Assembly: GCF_000321225.1 (NCBI RefSeq)
Contig: NW_004450945.1
Coordinates: 949,987-1,013,986 of the forward strand
Reading direction: 5' to 3'
DNA: 64,000 nt
DNA from: Odobenus rosmarus divergens
Taxonomy: Eukaryota > Chordata > Mammalia > Carnivora > Odobenidae
Part shown: in pieces, positions 36,381-48,684 of the stretch
How positions within the stretch are numbered: position 1 is the first letter of the stretch
How the letters are laid out: each line of letters starts with the position of its first letter
Program-made: the position numbers and the translations under genes
The notes under the pieces: generated by a model
Database searches by the model: none
What the model saw: only the letters and a program-made list of their open reading frames with translations
What the model was told of the DNA's origin: nothing

Positions 36381-36535
36381 ACCATATGGTGCTTCCATTT
36401 CTCATCTGTAATTTTGGGATAATAATAATGCATAAGCAGCAGTGATGTAGCAATGGCCAAATGAGACAACACAGGAAGCACCATACACTGTGCCTGAGCC
36501 AGAGTAAGGTGGGCACTAAAGGCTTGTTGAAATAG
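36380..36535 (+). repeat. MIR SINE 3' half
   Basis: 'ccatttctcatctgtaattt', 'tgggataataataatgcata', 'cactgtgcctgagccagagt' fit the sense MIR second half. Confidence 0.6.
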
Positions 36536-36539
36536 AATC

Positions 36540-37520
36540 TGTGAATGATGGCACCACTTTTTTTATAAAGGCCACATTACCTAAGACGGAGACCTGTCAG
36601 AAAACTGTTGCTGCTAGTGTTTCTGATCATCACAGTGTTGTTTCTACTGCTGCCGTTTAACAACCTCAATTAGAAAACCCAGAAGGATAGTCAACCAAAA
36701 GGAGCCTCTGGGCAAGCATTTAACCTCAAATTATTGCACAACCTGTTGATCTACCTTTTATCAAGGCTCACTCCAGACACTTCACATGTCCATGCAGATT
36801 AAGCTACTAAGACTTCTAAAAAGTACAAGAGGATTTATCCACTCAGTACTGCAGTCAGACAAGTGGTTCCTAGTCACAAAACACCATCAGCACACAAAAC
36901 TTCTCTTTCTAGAACAAGACTGGGATGACTTAAATAAATTCCTTTAGTAGCCAGTTGGTAAAAATTTGTATAAAACATCACAACTCAAGCTTAATTAACT
37001 ACTTAACTTTAAAATTTTAAATATGAGGATTCATTTTTCCTCCCCTTTTTATTTCAGGTCAAAAAAAGGATTCAAATTCTGTATATGATAACAGAGGTGT
37101 CTTTCAACAAACCAATGCTGGTATGCACAAAGCTATGTCAAAATACAGATTTATAGTTTTGCAAACTCTAGAATTTTTTTAACGTATATTAATAATACCA
37201 TTTTTTAACTCAGATATCAAATCTATGTTGATGAATTATAACTAAGCCCTATTTTCCTATCATTTAGTCATTCTGGATTTTTTACATCTTTTCTGTGGAC
37301 AAAATAATGGACAACTGGATGATTAACTGACAGATCCAAACTCGATGTTTTAGAACCATTGAAATGTAGTCACTGTCTTCCTTTCCTACTCCAACACAAA
37401 ATAAGAAGGCTATGTCACAACTTTGAACTTAGGTTTTTTATTATTCAAATGTCACATGCATAAAGTTAATACAAATAAATTCTTTTCCAAACACCAAGTT
37501 AGCAGGTGGTACATGGGGAC
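36540..37520. other. Unassigned intronic stretch
   Basis: AT-rich; no repeat or coding signal recognised. Confidence 0.4.
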
Positions 37521-37524
37521 TTGC

Positions 37525-37735
37525 ACAAAAAGAGCAATGACTTTGAGTCAGGAGAAACGAGTGAGCTCAAGCCACTTACTGGTTATGGGACCCGAGACCG
37601 ACTTCACATCTCTGTGCCTTAGTTTCTTCATCATGAAGATAAGGATAGTTAAAAGCAAGCAACCTGAGAGGGTTGCTGTGAATGTTAAAATGAGGCAGTG
37701 AGGGTGGAACTCTTAGGACAAAGGAGGGGCTTACT
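37525..37735 (+). repeat. MIR SINE
   Basis: 'gcaatgactttgagtcagga', 'cacatctctgtgccttagtt', 'tcttcatcatgaagataagg', 'gagagggttgctgtgaatgt' in MIR order. Confidence 0.8.
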
Positions 37736-37794
37736 GTTTTTTTCTGAAGGAAAGAATTGATGAGTTAAAAAAAAACAAACAGGAAAAATGGTCT

Positions 37795-37920
37795 TTTCCT
37801 GTCAGACTCTATGTTCTGTGAAAGCAGGAACCTTGTTGGCCATTTCATCATTGTGTGCCTAGGATTTCACCATGGTCCACATTTGGTTCAAAAACAGTTC
37901 AATTGAATAATTCAGTAATG
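37795..37920 (+). repeat. L2 3' end
   Basis: 'cagactctatgttctgtgaa' and 'agcaggaaccttgttggcca' with a following 'ttggttcaaaaacagttcaa' fit the L2 3' terminus. Confidence 0.55.
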
Positions 37921-38194
37921 GTTTAATTGAATCAGTTTGCATTAATGTCTGTTATTCCTTTTATTCTTTTTCTTTTGTTGAGACAAGTATAGTAGATACT
38001 GTTCTTCCTATTATCCACTGTCATTTCCACAATACTCTAGTCCTATGTCTATAATAAAAGATGGTATCAAGTATTCAAATATTGTTTAAAAAATTATCAC
38101 AAGCAGCAACTTAAATGCCATTTGGTTTAAGTAAAATCAATAGACCTTACTTACAATGGACTGAACATGTGAGTGGTAGAGATATAATAATAAA

Positions 38195-38405
38195 AAATAT
38201 TTGTATAATCTACTATACGCAGATACTTCTGTTCTAAGAACTTTGTATGTGTCAGTATATTTAATCCTCATAATATGACAGATCCTATTATTAGCCTATT
38301 TTTACAGATAGGGAAAGTGAGAGAGTAATCTATATATGGTTTCACGGCTAATTAAAAAGTAAAGCTGGACTGTGAACTCAGGCACTATGGCTTTAGGAAA
38401 GTGTC
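38195..38405 (-). repeat. MIR SINE
   Basis: Antisense MIR: 'cttctgttctaagaactttg', 'tatttaatcctcataatatg', 'agcctatttttacagatagg', 'gaaagtgagagagtaatcta'. Confidence 0.8.
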
Positions 38406-38579
38406 ATTAACTACTTTCTACATCCTTTCTATGAGGTATAACCCATAGCCCCCATCTTAAATGAAGGAATGATTGCCACCTCTAATTGAACAAAATTAAG
38501 AAAAGTAAAACATAAGAAAGAAAGGAGGGAAGAACTGATTATTGAAGATCAAAGATATTTTGATATAAACTTTTAAAAA

Positions 38580-39275
38580 TTATTTGACTGTATAAACAGA
38601 CTAAGGAAGAAAAACCATAAAATCATTACAAGTGATACAGAAAAAGCATTTGACAATATCCAACTTTCATAAAGGAAACTAGGAATAGAGGGGAACTTCC
38701 TCAGCTTGATCAAGAATATCTACAAGAAAGGGGCGCCTGGGTGACTCAGTCATTATGTGTCTGCTTTGGGCTCAGGTCATGATCCCAGAGTCCTGGGATC
38801 AAGCCCTGCATCGGGCTCCCTGCTCAGTAGGAAGCCTGCTTCTTCCTCTCTCACTCCCCCTGCTTGTGTTCCCTCTCTCACTGTCAGATTCTCTGTCAAA
38901 TAAATAAATAAAATCTTAAAAAAAAATAAGAACTTATGTAATGGCAAGAAACTGGATGCTTCCTAAGATTGGGAATGAGGGAAGAATATTTTTTCTCACC
39001 AGTTCTATTCAAAATTATACTGGTGGAATAAGACAAGAAAGGCATATAAAATGTATACAAATAGGGAAGAAATAAATAAAACTGCCTTTATTCACTGGTG
39101 ACATAGTTTATTTATAAAATTCCCAAGAGTTTACAGAAATCTCCTGAACTGATAAGTTAATGTAGCAAAGTCACAAAACATAAGGTTACTATATAAAAGT
39201 TGTTTTTCTGTATATCAGAAATGAACAATTAGAAATTAAAAAACAATTTATACTAGCACCAAAAAGGAGAGAAAT
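38580..39275 (+). mobile_element. L1 ORF2 fragment interrupted by a SINE
   Basis: 'gatacagaaaaagcatttga', 'caatatccaactttcataaa' and 'gagggggaacttcc'-like text before the SINE, then 'atggcaagaaactggatgct', 'tcaccagttctattcaaaat', 'cctgaactgataagttaatg', 'aaacaatttatactagcacc'. This is the reverse transcriptase to thumb region of ORF2, diverged and frame-broken. Antisense to TP63. Confidence 0.88.
38730..38927 (+). mobile_element. Can-SINE inserted in L1
   Basis: 'ggggcgcctgggtgactcag', 'gggctcaggtcatgatccca', 'gcttgtgttccctctctcac', 'tctgtcaaataaataaataa', A tail. It splits the L1 ORF2 fragment, so it is younger than that L1. TSD not clear. Confidence 0.95.
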
Positions 39276-40780
39276 GTTTGTGGTTCCTTTCTTTTCTTCT
39301 TCATTTCCTTTGCCTGTCTTTGTGTTTTCTTTGTATTTACATCTTGTCTTCTTTCCTTCCTTCCTCTTCCTCTCCACACTTTCACTTTTCAGTGTAGGTT
39401 ACACCACATTCCAAAAGGAATGTGACATAATTCATAAAGCAAGAGACTACGATAGGCAATGGTCTTGGTGAAAAAATAGAGCCTTTCCTCATTCCATACA
39501 GGAAAATAAATTCTGTATTGCTCTAAAATGAAGGTCAGAAAAGTATATAAATGTTATATACTTGCATCTTCTTTCTGAATTTAAGAAGGAAAAGAGACTA
39601 CAGAAAACAAAACAATGGGAGAAAAAGAGTATGACTACCACAGAGTCACTGAATCAGAAAAAAAATCTGGATTTGCAAGAGGCAAAGACACTGAGGGGTT
39701 AGGGGCAGAATACACTCAGAGTTATGAGTGGTTGACCTGCTACTAATCTCAAGCTCATCACCTCCATCTCCTTCAGGCAAACCTAGCATGGATTAGATTA
39801 TTGGCACACCAGTCTTTAGCAAGTGTATCAGAATCTACTTAGTATGGTCTCGAGACCAGCACAAAAGAATGATGATCTATAGGTAGAGTTCCAAGAGTTT
39901 CAAAAAATATATATAGGAAAGAAAATATCCGAGTTTCCCCTCCCCCTCAAAACAAACAAAGAAGCAAAAAAAATTAAAAAATCATTATTTTCAGCCATGT
40001 CACAGATGCCTATTACCTACAATCTTTGGCTTACGGCCCCATCTCAAGCATCCACTTGCATGGCTTCATTGGCAAAGTAACAGAAATACCCAAGATGACC
40101 TCTCCTCTGATGTGAGAAGTTAATAAAGGCTATAAATGGAAACATATAAAGTGCTATATAAAGCATATATATTTTAGTATTCAACTAATTCTTCAAATTA
40201 CTTGAACTAATCCATTACAGATTTGGTACTCTTTCACACATTTACATTCTTCAGAAAAATTTTGGATTTTGAGGAGTGGATATCCAAGGAAATGCTTTCC
40301 TTAGAAATATACATTAATTAAAACCAAGGAAGAAGAAAACAAGGTGTAACAGGTTTTTTTTTGTATGAATTAAGCTTAATAAAATACCTGAAACATGAGT
40401 GTTTATTTGGGGAATGATAGTACCTAAATCTAAATATGGTTTTGCCTTAGTAACCAACAGATTACTTTATAAAGCATGGAATACAATGTATGCCAAAAAA
40501 GGAGTCACTGAATGAAATTTGAATAGGCACAATTATTTTGAATTTATGCTAATCTAAAGGTAAGAGAATTTTCATAGTGGTAAAGAGCTTGTCTTGAGCA
40601 AGATGATCTACCTGAGTACTTCTAGCTCTGGTGTTCTACATTTCTATTGGTCACTCAATTAAAAAGAAATAACTGGCCTGTTTACAGAGTAAATAGTAAT
40701 AGACAACTAAAGACAATAGCAGAAAAACAAAAGAACATCTGGTGCTGTAGGCAACAGAGGACAGTAATATAGACTCAAGA
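39276..40780. other. Unassigned stretch with pyrimidine-rich patch
   Basis: Bases about 39285-39390 are strongly pyrimidine-rich on the plus strand (purine-rich on the gene strand). The rest is AT-rich with no recognised repeat. Confidence 0.45.
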
Positions 40781-40858
40781 CTCCTTGAATGGGAAGGTTG
40801 CTTTCCTTTTACAGATGAGAACCCTGAAGTTTAAACAGGGCAATGAATCAGTTACAGC

Positions 40859-41091
40859 AGTGGTTCTCAATTAGAGGTGATTTTTGTCCCCCAGGGAATA
40901 TTTTGAAATGCTTGGAGACATTTTTGGTTGTTCGAGAGCTTGAGGAATAAGCATAGTATTGGCATCTAATGGAAAGGGGCCAGGCATCCTGCTAAACATT
41001 CTACAGTGCACAGACAAGCCTTCCCCCACCCCCAACAAGGAATGATCCAGCCCAAAATGTCAATAGTGTGGAGGTTAAGAAGCCCTGAGTT
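40859..41091 (+). mobile_element. MER20-type hAT-Charlie DNA transposon, near full length
   Basis: 'cagtggttctcaattagagg' at the left and 'gaggttaagaagccctg' at the right form the inverted termini. Internal 'tttggagacatttttggttg'-like and 'gatccagcccaaaatgtcaa' blocks match the family. Non-autonomous. MER20 copies are known in other contexts to act as enhancers; nothing here shows that. Confidence 0.78.
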
Positions 41092-41689
41092 GCTATACAA
41101 CAAGGTAAGCTAGTTACGTTTCTGTGTGTCTAGAAGTAAAGAAGGCTATATTACTAAATATACTGTGCATCACTGAAATCATTTCATTTTGTTTGTCATG
41201 ATGGAACAGAGACTGAAAATTCTTGACAGTGCCAACTCCGGTTAACTTTCCATTACATAACGCACTGGATTCAAGAGTCTGGTCAAACAAACATCATCAA
41301 GAAAAATTTCAAACATTTGGAAACAGAAGAATTAAATATGCCTCTAAAAATAGTTCTATCAATTATCAGCAACTGCATTAGTAGAGGGATTCTACGAAAG
41401 TGAATAATACCTACATTGGTTTGGTCTAAACAAAAGAGAAAAAGAATATAACAGAACAGCTAAGCATGCCACTAACAGGCCTAAGCCATCCTTCCTCACT
41501 GCCCGCGCCACCCCCCCCGCCGCCCCATTCCAGCCAGGATTGGATTCCTTCCTGAGGAATTCAATTCTTGGCCTCTGAAGGTATCACCTAGGATCGATTT
41601 GAAGAAATGTGTCTGTAGGAAGTTCTACAAGGTGCAGCTCTGGGGGACCCATAGAATGACAATAATGTCCACAGATCTGCATGACACTA

Positions 41690-41870
41690 CAGTGACAGCT
41701 AAAGAGACCATAGAGTGTTAGAGCTAGAAGTAAGGGAGAGGTTATTTTAGTCAACTTTCAGTCAAGGAAACAGAGGTCCTGAGATGGGAGATGGAGGAGA
41801 GTGACTGGTCCAATGTCAAATAACAAGTTAATGTCACAGCCAGAATTCTGTTCTCCGGAATAGCCTGGCT
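41690..41870. repeat. Unclassified ancient repeat
   Basis: 'agagtgttagagctagaagt' and 'caaggaaacagaggtcctga' then 'cagccagaattctgttctcc' look like an old dispersed family, possibly MIR-related. Not assigned. Confidence 0.4.
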
Positions 41871-41904
41871 CCCATTCAACTAATGGTAGATGTGTAGATT
41901 AAGT

Positions 41905-42135
41905 AAATATGTACTCTACCTACTCTGTACGAACTTTGTTGGGTTCTGCATATGCGATTGGTTTTACCCACATAGTGGGAAGCACTATATTTCGTTCTGC
42001 TGAAAAGATTTTCCAGGAGATTGGAAGTCTGAAAAGAAAAAACAACTTTGCCAGGGTTACAAAGCTAGCAAGTGGCAGAGCCTGGATTCAAACCAGTGTC
42101 ATCTCATTCCAAGTTCAAAATATTGAACTGTTTGG
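41905..42135 (-). repeat. MIR SINE
   Basis: Antisense MIR: 'actttgccagggttacaaag', 'ctagcaagtggcagagcctg', 'gattcaaaccagtgtcatct'. Confidence 0.7.
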
Positions 42136-42639
42136 GTTACTCAGTGTGCCAGGGAAAATAAGAAGGTAGGGGAAAAGAGGCAAGGATTACCATCATATTG
42201 GAGATGAAAAGCACAATGACTTCTCCTGATAAAAACATGAATATATAATAAGTACAAGATTAGAAAATAACCTGCCTCATCTATTTTCAATATCCACGTT
42301 CCTCTCTTTCTTCAAACCCCTGTCCCATACTGTATATATAGTACTGTAACAAGGAGATGAACTACTGGAAAGACTTTTCCAATAATCCAAGATAGAAACT
42401 TTTCCTGTATATGACCATAAGACTCAAAAAAAGAAAAAAATCACAACTGCTGCAAGGAGCAGGTAACCTAGGATATACTTATTCTTTTGGGAGTCATGAC
42501 CCTATTGCCAAACTAATGAGAGTTATCAATACTCTCAGAAAAAAATGCACACATATGCACACAGTTCTGACAAAATTTCACCTACAAACTATTCATGAAA
42601 ATCCCAGAAGCCAATCAGTGGACCTCAAATTCTTTAGGG

Positions 42640-42750
42640 GAAGAATTTTTGTTTTAAAACAAGCTCCGCCACCAAGTAGATGTATGACTCTGAACAAATT
42701 AAATGAACCTCAGTGTCTCAGTTTCTCCAATTTAAGAGGGTAGATTTGCA
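42640..42750 (+). repeat. MIR SINE fragment
   Basis: 'gatgtatgactctgaacaaa', 'atgaacctcagtgtctcagt', 'ttctccaatttaagagggta' is the sense MIR core. Confidence 0.65.
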
Positions 42751-42789
42751 TTCTAGATTTGTCATTCTATGTTGCTGATGGAAGCAGCC

Positions 42790-42965
42790 GAATATGGTGG
42801 AAGGTAGTCCAGAAGTCAGAAAACCCCATCTGCCATCACAGGTGTGTGATCCAAGGAGGTTCATTTCCCCTCTCTGGGGCTTATTCCCTGCAGTTGTAAA
42901 GTGAGGAGTTAATAAAAGATGACCTGTAAAGTACCTTTCAGCTCTAATGGTTTGAGATTCCTAAT
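42790..42965 (+). repeat. MIR SINE fragment, tandem with preceding MIR
   Basis: 'gtagtccagaagtcagaaaa', 'tcatttcccctctctggggc', 'ctgcagttgtaaagtgagga' in MIR order, same strand as the previous copy. Confidence 0.6.
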
Positions 42966-42969
42966 TCAA

Positions 42970-45830
42970 AGAAGAATAATGTGGGGCAGGAAACAGACAC
43001 CTGCTTATAACAGAAACACTACTGGACCTCTAGAGCTCCCATGCATATGAAGACATCATGCTTGCTCCTGGCTAGGTCCTGGGGTATGACAGGTGAGTAG
43101 GGATGCTGCAGCAGTGGATATCAGTTTTTTGATCAGCATCCTTGTCAAGCTTTGTGACCATAAACCCCTGGAGGACGGAACCCTATCAGCAGCCACATCT
43201 CCACTTGCTAAAGAGCACCATTGATAAGGACTCATTTGGGTTTGGGGAGAGAACAGGTCAGGAAGTAACTTCACAATTAGAGGAAACTAAACAGCTGTTT
43301 CTGGGACAGAGGGGCGTTGTAACCAATACTCTCAGTGTCAGAAGTGTGTAAACTGCATCCTCTTAAGCAATCAAGTATCTGTTTGAAATCAAAGAGCTTT
43401 CCTCAAGCACAAAAGGATCAGAATAAATCTTCCTTATCTTTGGGAAGATCACACTCTATACCAGCAGTCACTGATTACATTTCTAAATTTTTGAGATCTG
43501 GAGACTTGAGTTAAATTATATCCCTTTCCTAGGTCTCAAGTTACTCATCTTTGCAATTGTTGAAGGGCAAGGGTGGAGAGTGAGGAGAGGATTAGACAAG
43601 ACCACCTCTCAGGCATTTTATTGTTTCAAGATTTTTAGCGTATTTTTCTCAAAACCAAAATATTTCTTCAAACTCATTCCTCTAACCCCCAATTCTTTTT
43701 AAGGAACCGGACATTGAATCCTATTTCTGGACTTTTTGATATAACCATTGCTTCACTTTGCCTCTAATACAATTGCAGAACTATAACAGATAAAGCAACC
43801 TCTCAGACCACACTGTGTCGAGGGTTTCTTTGAAATGAAAAGTAAAGAGCAATAACACACTCTACCCTTGATCGACATCCTTCCAAAGAGATCTCCAATT
43901 GTTTACTTTCACTCAGTTATTTTGCGTCCCCTCAGTTTTTTAGCAAGCATTTTCTGGATACCTGCTACGTTCCAAAACATCATGAGGAAGACATTGCTTC
44001 TGCTTTGAATACGCTCATGGTAGAGAAGTTACAGGGACAATAACTCACAGACAATAGCTCACAGTCCCTTTACTATAGTTTTAGAATTTGAAGGTCCCTT
44101 GCAGGGCTCCTAGTGCAACCACCCATTTGAAGCTTGACATTTCTTTACAGTGGCCCTGCCATGTGGTTGTCTTGCTAGTCTTTGGCCAACTCAGATAATC
44201 AGGTATCTCACTCTTTCTTGGGTCAGTCCATTTCAGTTTCATTTCTAATTCCATACTCCTTTGAAATTATGTGAGAAGAGCACAAAACAGGTTCCTGTTA
44301 TACAAAGGACATAAAGATATAAGGGAGAGCTGGGAGGGGGCATCAAGGTCATGTATGAGCCTTGCATCAAGGGTAAAATACAAACTGCTTTCTGACACAG
44401 AGAGGGGCTCATTCAAACCAGGCAAGTGTTTTCCCATTTCCTTGTGCTGGTTTTCCCATCTCTGGAATGATGGTGTTGGATTGTGTAAAAGAAAAGCTTT
44501 GCATTTGCATGAACACTAGCCTAGAAAATATCAAGACAGTTCTGATTCTCCACAATTGAGTTGAATCAAGTGAATTAGAAGAAGGACCATGGGCTTCAGT
44601 GATCCTAGTTCTCTAGTCTCTATTGAACCTAACCAAAGACTCTTCTGACCAGTGAATGATGGGCCTTATTTTGCTGCTTCTCCTTACCAAGAGGGCAAAT
44701 GTTTAGTCCTTAGTCAAATCACCATGGACCTCCTCTTTCCAGTACATAAAAATCCCGGCTTTCCCTTCAATAAACTTCTCAGTGAATTTTTTCACTGGTG
44801 GTGTTTTCCCTCTCCTGACAAGTTAGTAAACTTTGTAATTATCTTGTAGCTCTTGGGAGTTGTCTCATTTACTATGTTTTGTTTTGTTTTTTTTTAAGTA
44901 GGTGGACTCTAAGGTCCAGTCTAGCTGTAGCAGTCCATGAATCTACATTTCCAAGAAAGCCACAGGCAAGGCCACCTGCCATTCATTCTCTGAAAGTTAG
45001 GATGTGAGGACCTATGGTCCCAGAGAACTGAGGACATTCTGCTGCTGTATCTCAGGTCCTCTGTATGGCATTACCCTCTGCCTTGGAGAGAGTTCTGTTT
45101 AGATCTCTTCATTACTCACCCTCTTTCATTCTCATCCTCAATATTGAGGAGAAGCAGCAGCAAAGACTGATTCTAAAGTATAGCTGAGGACAAAGTCAGA
45201 AATCGGTGCCCACGATGGACCTAGACCTGGACATTCTGAGCATTCCCACCTGACTTCCTTTTCTCTCCTAGAATGACGACCCACAGATTTGCACCCTCTC
45301 TTCCTTTCCTTCTATTACAAAGTCAAATAATTTAAAGACCCCCTAGCCAAGGTCCTCATTGTACAGGGGAAAATCGTGACTCGAAAATGTGAAGAGCAAC
45401 AATCAAGGCTGCAGGGCCATGTGGTGCAAGGTCAAATCTAGAATATGGGGTTTCCAATTCCCAAAGCAGTGTTTGTCTCACAGCTCCATGCTCTTTCCCC
45501 CTGTCAATTTGTTTTTTAGCTGGTTTCATTTTTTTCTTTTTTTTTAGTGCATATTGTCTCAGGGTTATTTTTGAAGGAGCAATGTATGACCTCTGTTTCA
45601 CCCTTTAACCCTTTAAAGTTAAGACCACTGGGAAGGGACAAATGCATTAAATAAATATTATTATCAAATTATCACTTCTGAGGAAAAACCTGCTGAGATA
45701 GAAAGATCCTTCTTTTTTCTCTTTCCTATCCTCTCTTTCTTCCATGGAACACACATATGCAGTTCTCACTTTCTGAAATTCCCTTTCCCACTGTTGTTTG
45801 TTTTTTTTTTTTTCCGCTTCCTAATTTAGA
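42970..45830. other. Mostly unassigned intronic stretch
   Basis: Contains short MIR- or L2-like pieces: about 43500-43570 plus ('ctcaagttactcatctttgc') and 43915-44060 minus ('agcaagcattttctggatac', 'ctgctacgttccaaaacatc'). Another old repeat-like patch is at 44080-44180. Otherwise nothing recognised; T-rich runs at 44883-44895 and 45532-45546. Confidence 0.4.
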
Positions 45831-45839
45831 GTTTGTTAC

Positions 45840-46035
45840 CCTGTTTATATTACCCTCAGAACTCTCTGTCCAGCTGTCCGCCACGGCATTTATAACGCAT
45901 ATGGCGATTGTTTGATTAGCTCTCTCTCTTCCTTACAAGATGTTAGGTTTTTGAGGACAAAGAATGGGTCACACTCACCTTTATATTACTGGCACAAGGT
46001 AGGCACCAAATCAGTGTTGAATTACTGATTGGAAG
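45840..46035 (+). repeat. L2 3' end
   Basis: 'gttaggtttttgaggacaaa', 'gaatgggtcacactcacctt', 'aaggtaggcaccaaatcagt', 'gttgaattactgattgg' follow the L2 3' terminus. Confidence 0.6.
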
Positions 46036-46039
46036 AATA

Positions 46040-46785
46040 AAGAATGAAAGAAAAGCATTTCTTTGGGGCCATATGGCCCTGTTATCATGAGAGATTGTCA
46101 CAATCCTACAAGAAGACCACATCCTGCTTTGTGCTGTCTTTCACCGACTCACACCCCAATTTAGTCATAACAGTATTTCACCAACTGCTCTCCCGCAGTT
46201 GTTGAAACTGCAGACGTCCAGGATGTAATCAAATCTCATTCGTCCCCAAAACTTTGAATACAAAACCTTACTGAACCTATATTTCATTTTAGGTGACATG
46301 TCTAAATTCTGCAGATTTCCTTCTGGTGAGAACATTGGGCCCTTTAACACTTTGTGAGCAGGTGCTGAGCTGTTGTTATTTCAGGTCATGCAAGACCGAG
46401 ATTCTGTAAATTCAGAAGCAGTGAGCAGGGGCTACGACCGGCAGGCTCCTGCGATGACTTCATGGTCAAGTATAAAGAGGAGACTGCGTTCCCGATGAAG
46501 GAACAGAGGATGAAGTCATCATCTTGGCTGTGTCCGGGAACTGAAGTTGTCCAACTATATGGTGGGACATTCAATATGCTAAATGGGATAGGAGATGGAA
46601 CTGATTCCCTGGATCCTGACAAAGACATGTAGCCCTTCATGTTTTAGAAATGGCATTTCTCCTGCTGCTCTGGCATCCTGTATGTCAGCAACTGAGTTTT
46701 CAAAGAAAGATTTATCTCTAAAGGAGGTAAAGGGGTTGAGCATGTGTTATAAATTGTGATCAAAGCAGAGGATAGATGGTGGGGT
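46040..46785. other. Unique intronic stretch with short inverted repeat
   Basis: No repeat family recognised. It contains an 11-bp inverted repeat (46453-46463 and 46510-46520) and several CpGs around 46390-46560. Confidence 0.45.
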
Positions 46786-46789
46786 CCTC

Positions 46790-47020
46790 ATGAGGCAGCA
46801 AAGTGTAATGGATGTGGCTTCATTCTAGCACTGCTGCTCACCAGCCAAAAGGCCTTGGGTGACTTATATAATTGCTCTGTGCCTATTTTCTCATCTGTAG
46901 AATGGGGATAATAATATTATCTATCTCCTGGGGTTGTTTTTAAGCTTAAATGAATATATAGATATAAAGGACTTAATACAATATTCAGCACATGGTTATC
47001 TACCAGGTAGACATTATTAT
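46790..47020 (+). repeat. MIR SINE, near full length
   Basis: 'gcaaagtgtaatggatgtgg', 'aaggccttgggtgacttata', 'tctcatctgtagaatgggga', 'aatattcagcacatggttat'. Confidence 0.85.
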
Positions 47021-47034
47021 TCTTTTAGGTAATG

Positions 47035-47295
47035 TCTTCATAATCATTAAGGATTTGAACCATAGAATAAGATAACCCTGGGCTTGTATCTCAGCTTTAC
47101 CGCTTAATAGCTGCATGGAGCTGACAAGTTCATTAACTGCTAATCCTGAGTTTTCTCATCTGTGCGATGGAGATGATAAAATCATCTAAAGCATACGATT
47201 TTTGTGAAGATTAAAAGGAATAGCATGTGCAATGTACATAGCATGATTCCTAGTGTATGTGAGTGCTCATTAGTATCATTTATAATACTCTCTAT
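47035..47295 (+). repeat. MIR SINE, tandem with preceding MIR
   Basis: 'ctgggcttgtatctcagctt', 'taccgcttaatagctgcatg', 'gagttttctcatctgtgcga', 'gcatgattcctagtgtatgt'. Confidence 0.8.
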
Positions 47296-47544
47296 GTGCC
47301 ATTCAGTAACTGAGGCTCCAGGGAGTTTAAGGTTCGTTGCTTTTAAGAATCCCAGGCTAGTGTGGGAAGTGGGAGGATGGTTTGGTGCAGTGGGGGAAGG
47401 AACCCTGGCAGTATGTAGTGAAGACCACAGAGGCAGGAGTGATGCTCATCTTACTTCTGAGTAGAAATTTTCAATGCAGAACAAGGGTGAAAACTTTCTA
47501 GGCAAAATCAATGAACTTAGAGCCATAGAGGATGTTTCAGTATT

Positions 47545-48680
47545 GATTTTCTCTGGTTTGTTTTTTGCTGTTATAAATAATCTTCAATGAACAACTTTGT
47601 ACTCAGTCTATATCTAATTTTTTTCCTCAGGGTCAATTCCCAGAAATGAAACTGCCAAGTAAAATGGTAAACATTCTTAAGGCTTTTGCAAAATACCATC
47701 CTCTTCTCTACCAGGATTATGTAACAAGTTTAAGCAATGTAGGAAGGTACCAGTCCCTAGAAACCTCTACAACACTGGGTATTAAATGTAAAAAGGAAAA
47801 GAAAAGTGCTAACATATTCAGCAGAAAATGGCAGCTCATTCTTAATTTGCCTTTCTTTAGTTTCTAGCAAAGTTGAACACTTTTCATATATGCATTGGCT
47901 ATTTGCAATCTTTCTTTTTAAATATTCTTTTGCATCTTTTATTTCACACTGACATGTGAACACACAAAGAATATTAACACAGTGCCATGTATTGAAATAT
48001 TTTTCCTAGTTTGCCTTTTCAATTTATATATGGTAGTATTATTTCAGTGTAAAGTATTAGAATTTTTATAACAAAAGCAGTTGGTCTTTTCCTTTGTGGT
48101 TTCTACCTTTGCTTTTATACTTAGAGAGGTCTTCTTCAAATTCTAATAAATATACAATTTTGAGGACTTGTTTTTGTTGTTTTGGTACTTAACTGTTAAG
48201 CCTTCCTATTTCTTTCACTAGCATGAGCACTAATAATCTGATTTTTAACTCCAACAAGCAGGATCCACTCCTTGGATCTCTGTTGTGTTTGATTGACTTG
48301 TCTACTCTTGCACAATTTATTATTTTATTATGTATTATATATCTATTTATATATCTATTATCTATTATAATACTGTAATGTGTTTTAATAACTTGTAATA
48401 AAAATCTGACTATTTTTTTTTCAATTGCTTCTTGGCCATTTACTACCCCAGATAGCTTTGTCGATTTCTAACAACACAATAAAAGTCAGTGAGAATTGTG
48501 ATTGGAATTCCAGCTCGTGTACCTTATTTGGAGGAGAATTGGCATCTTTACAATATCAAGTATTTCCATCCAGATTCTGCTTTTTCTACACTTATTCAGG
48601 TCTTCTCTATTTCTCATTGAAGTCTTGTGTTCTTCCTCATATACATCTGGCTCTCTTCTTAAGAGTTAAGCCATCTCCAA
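47545..48680 (-). mobile_element. Old L1M-type element, 3' part
   Basis: Antisense L1 landmarks: 'gctgttataaataatcttca', 'ctcagggtcaattcccagaa', 'tttcaattgcttcttggcca' and 'gagaattggcatctttacaa' followed by 'tatcaagtatttccatcc'. Frames are broken. It probably belongs to the same element as 49540-53100, with other sequence between. Confidence 0.65.
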
Positions 48681-48684
48681 ATAA

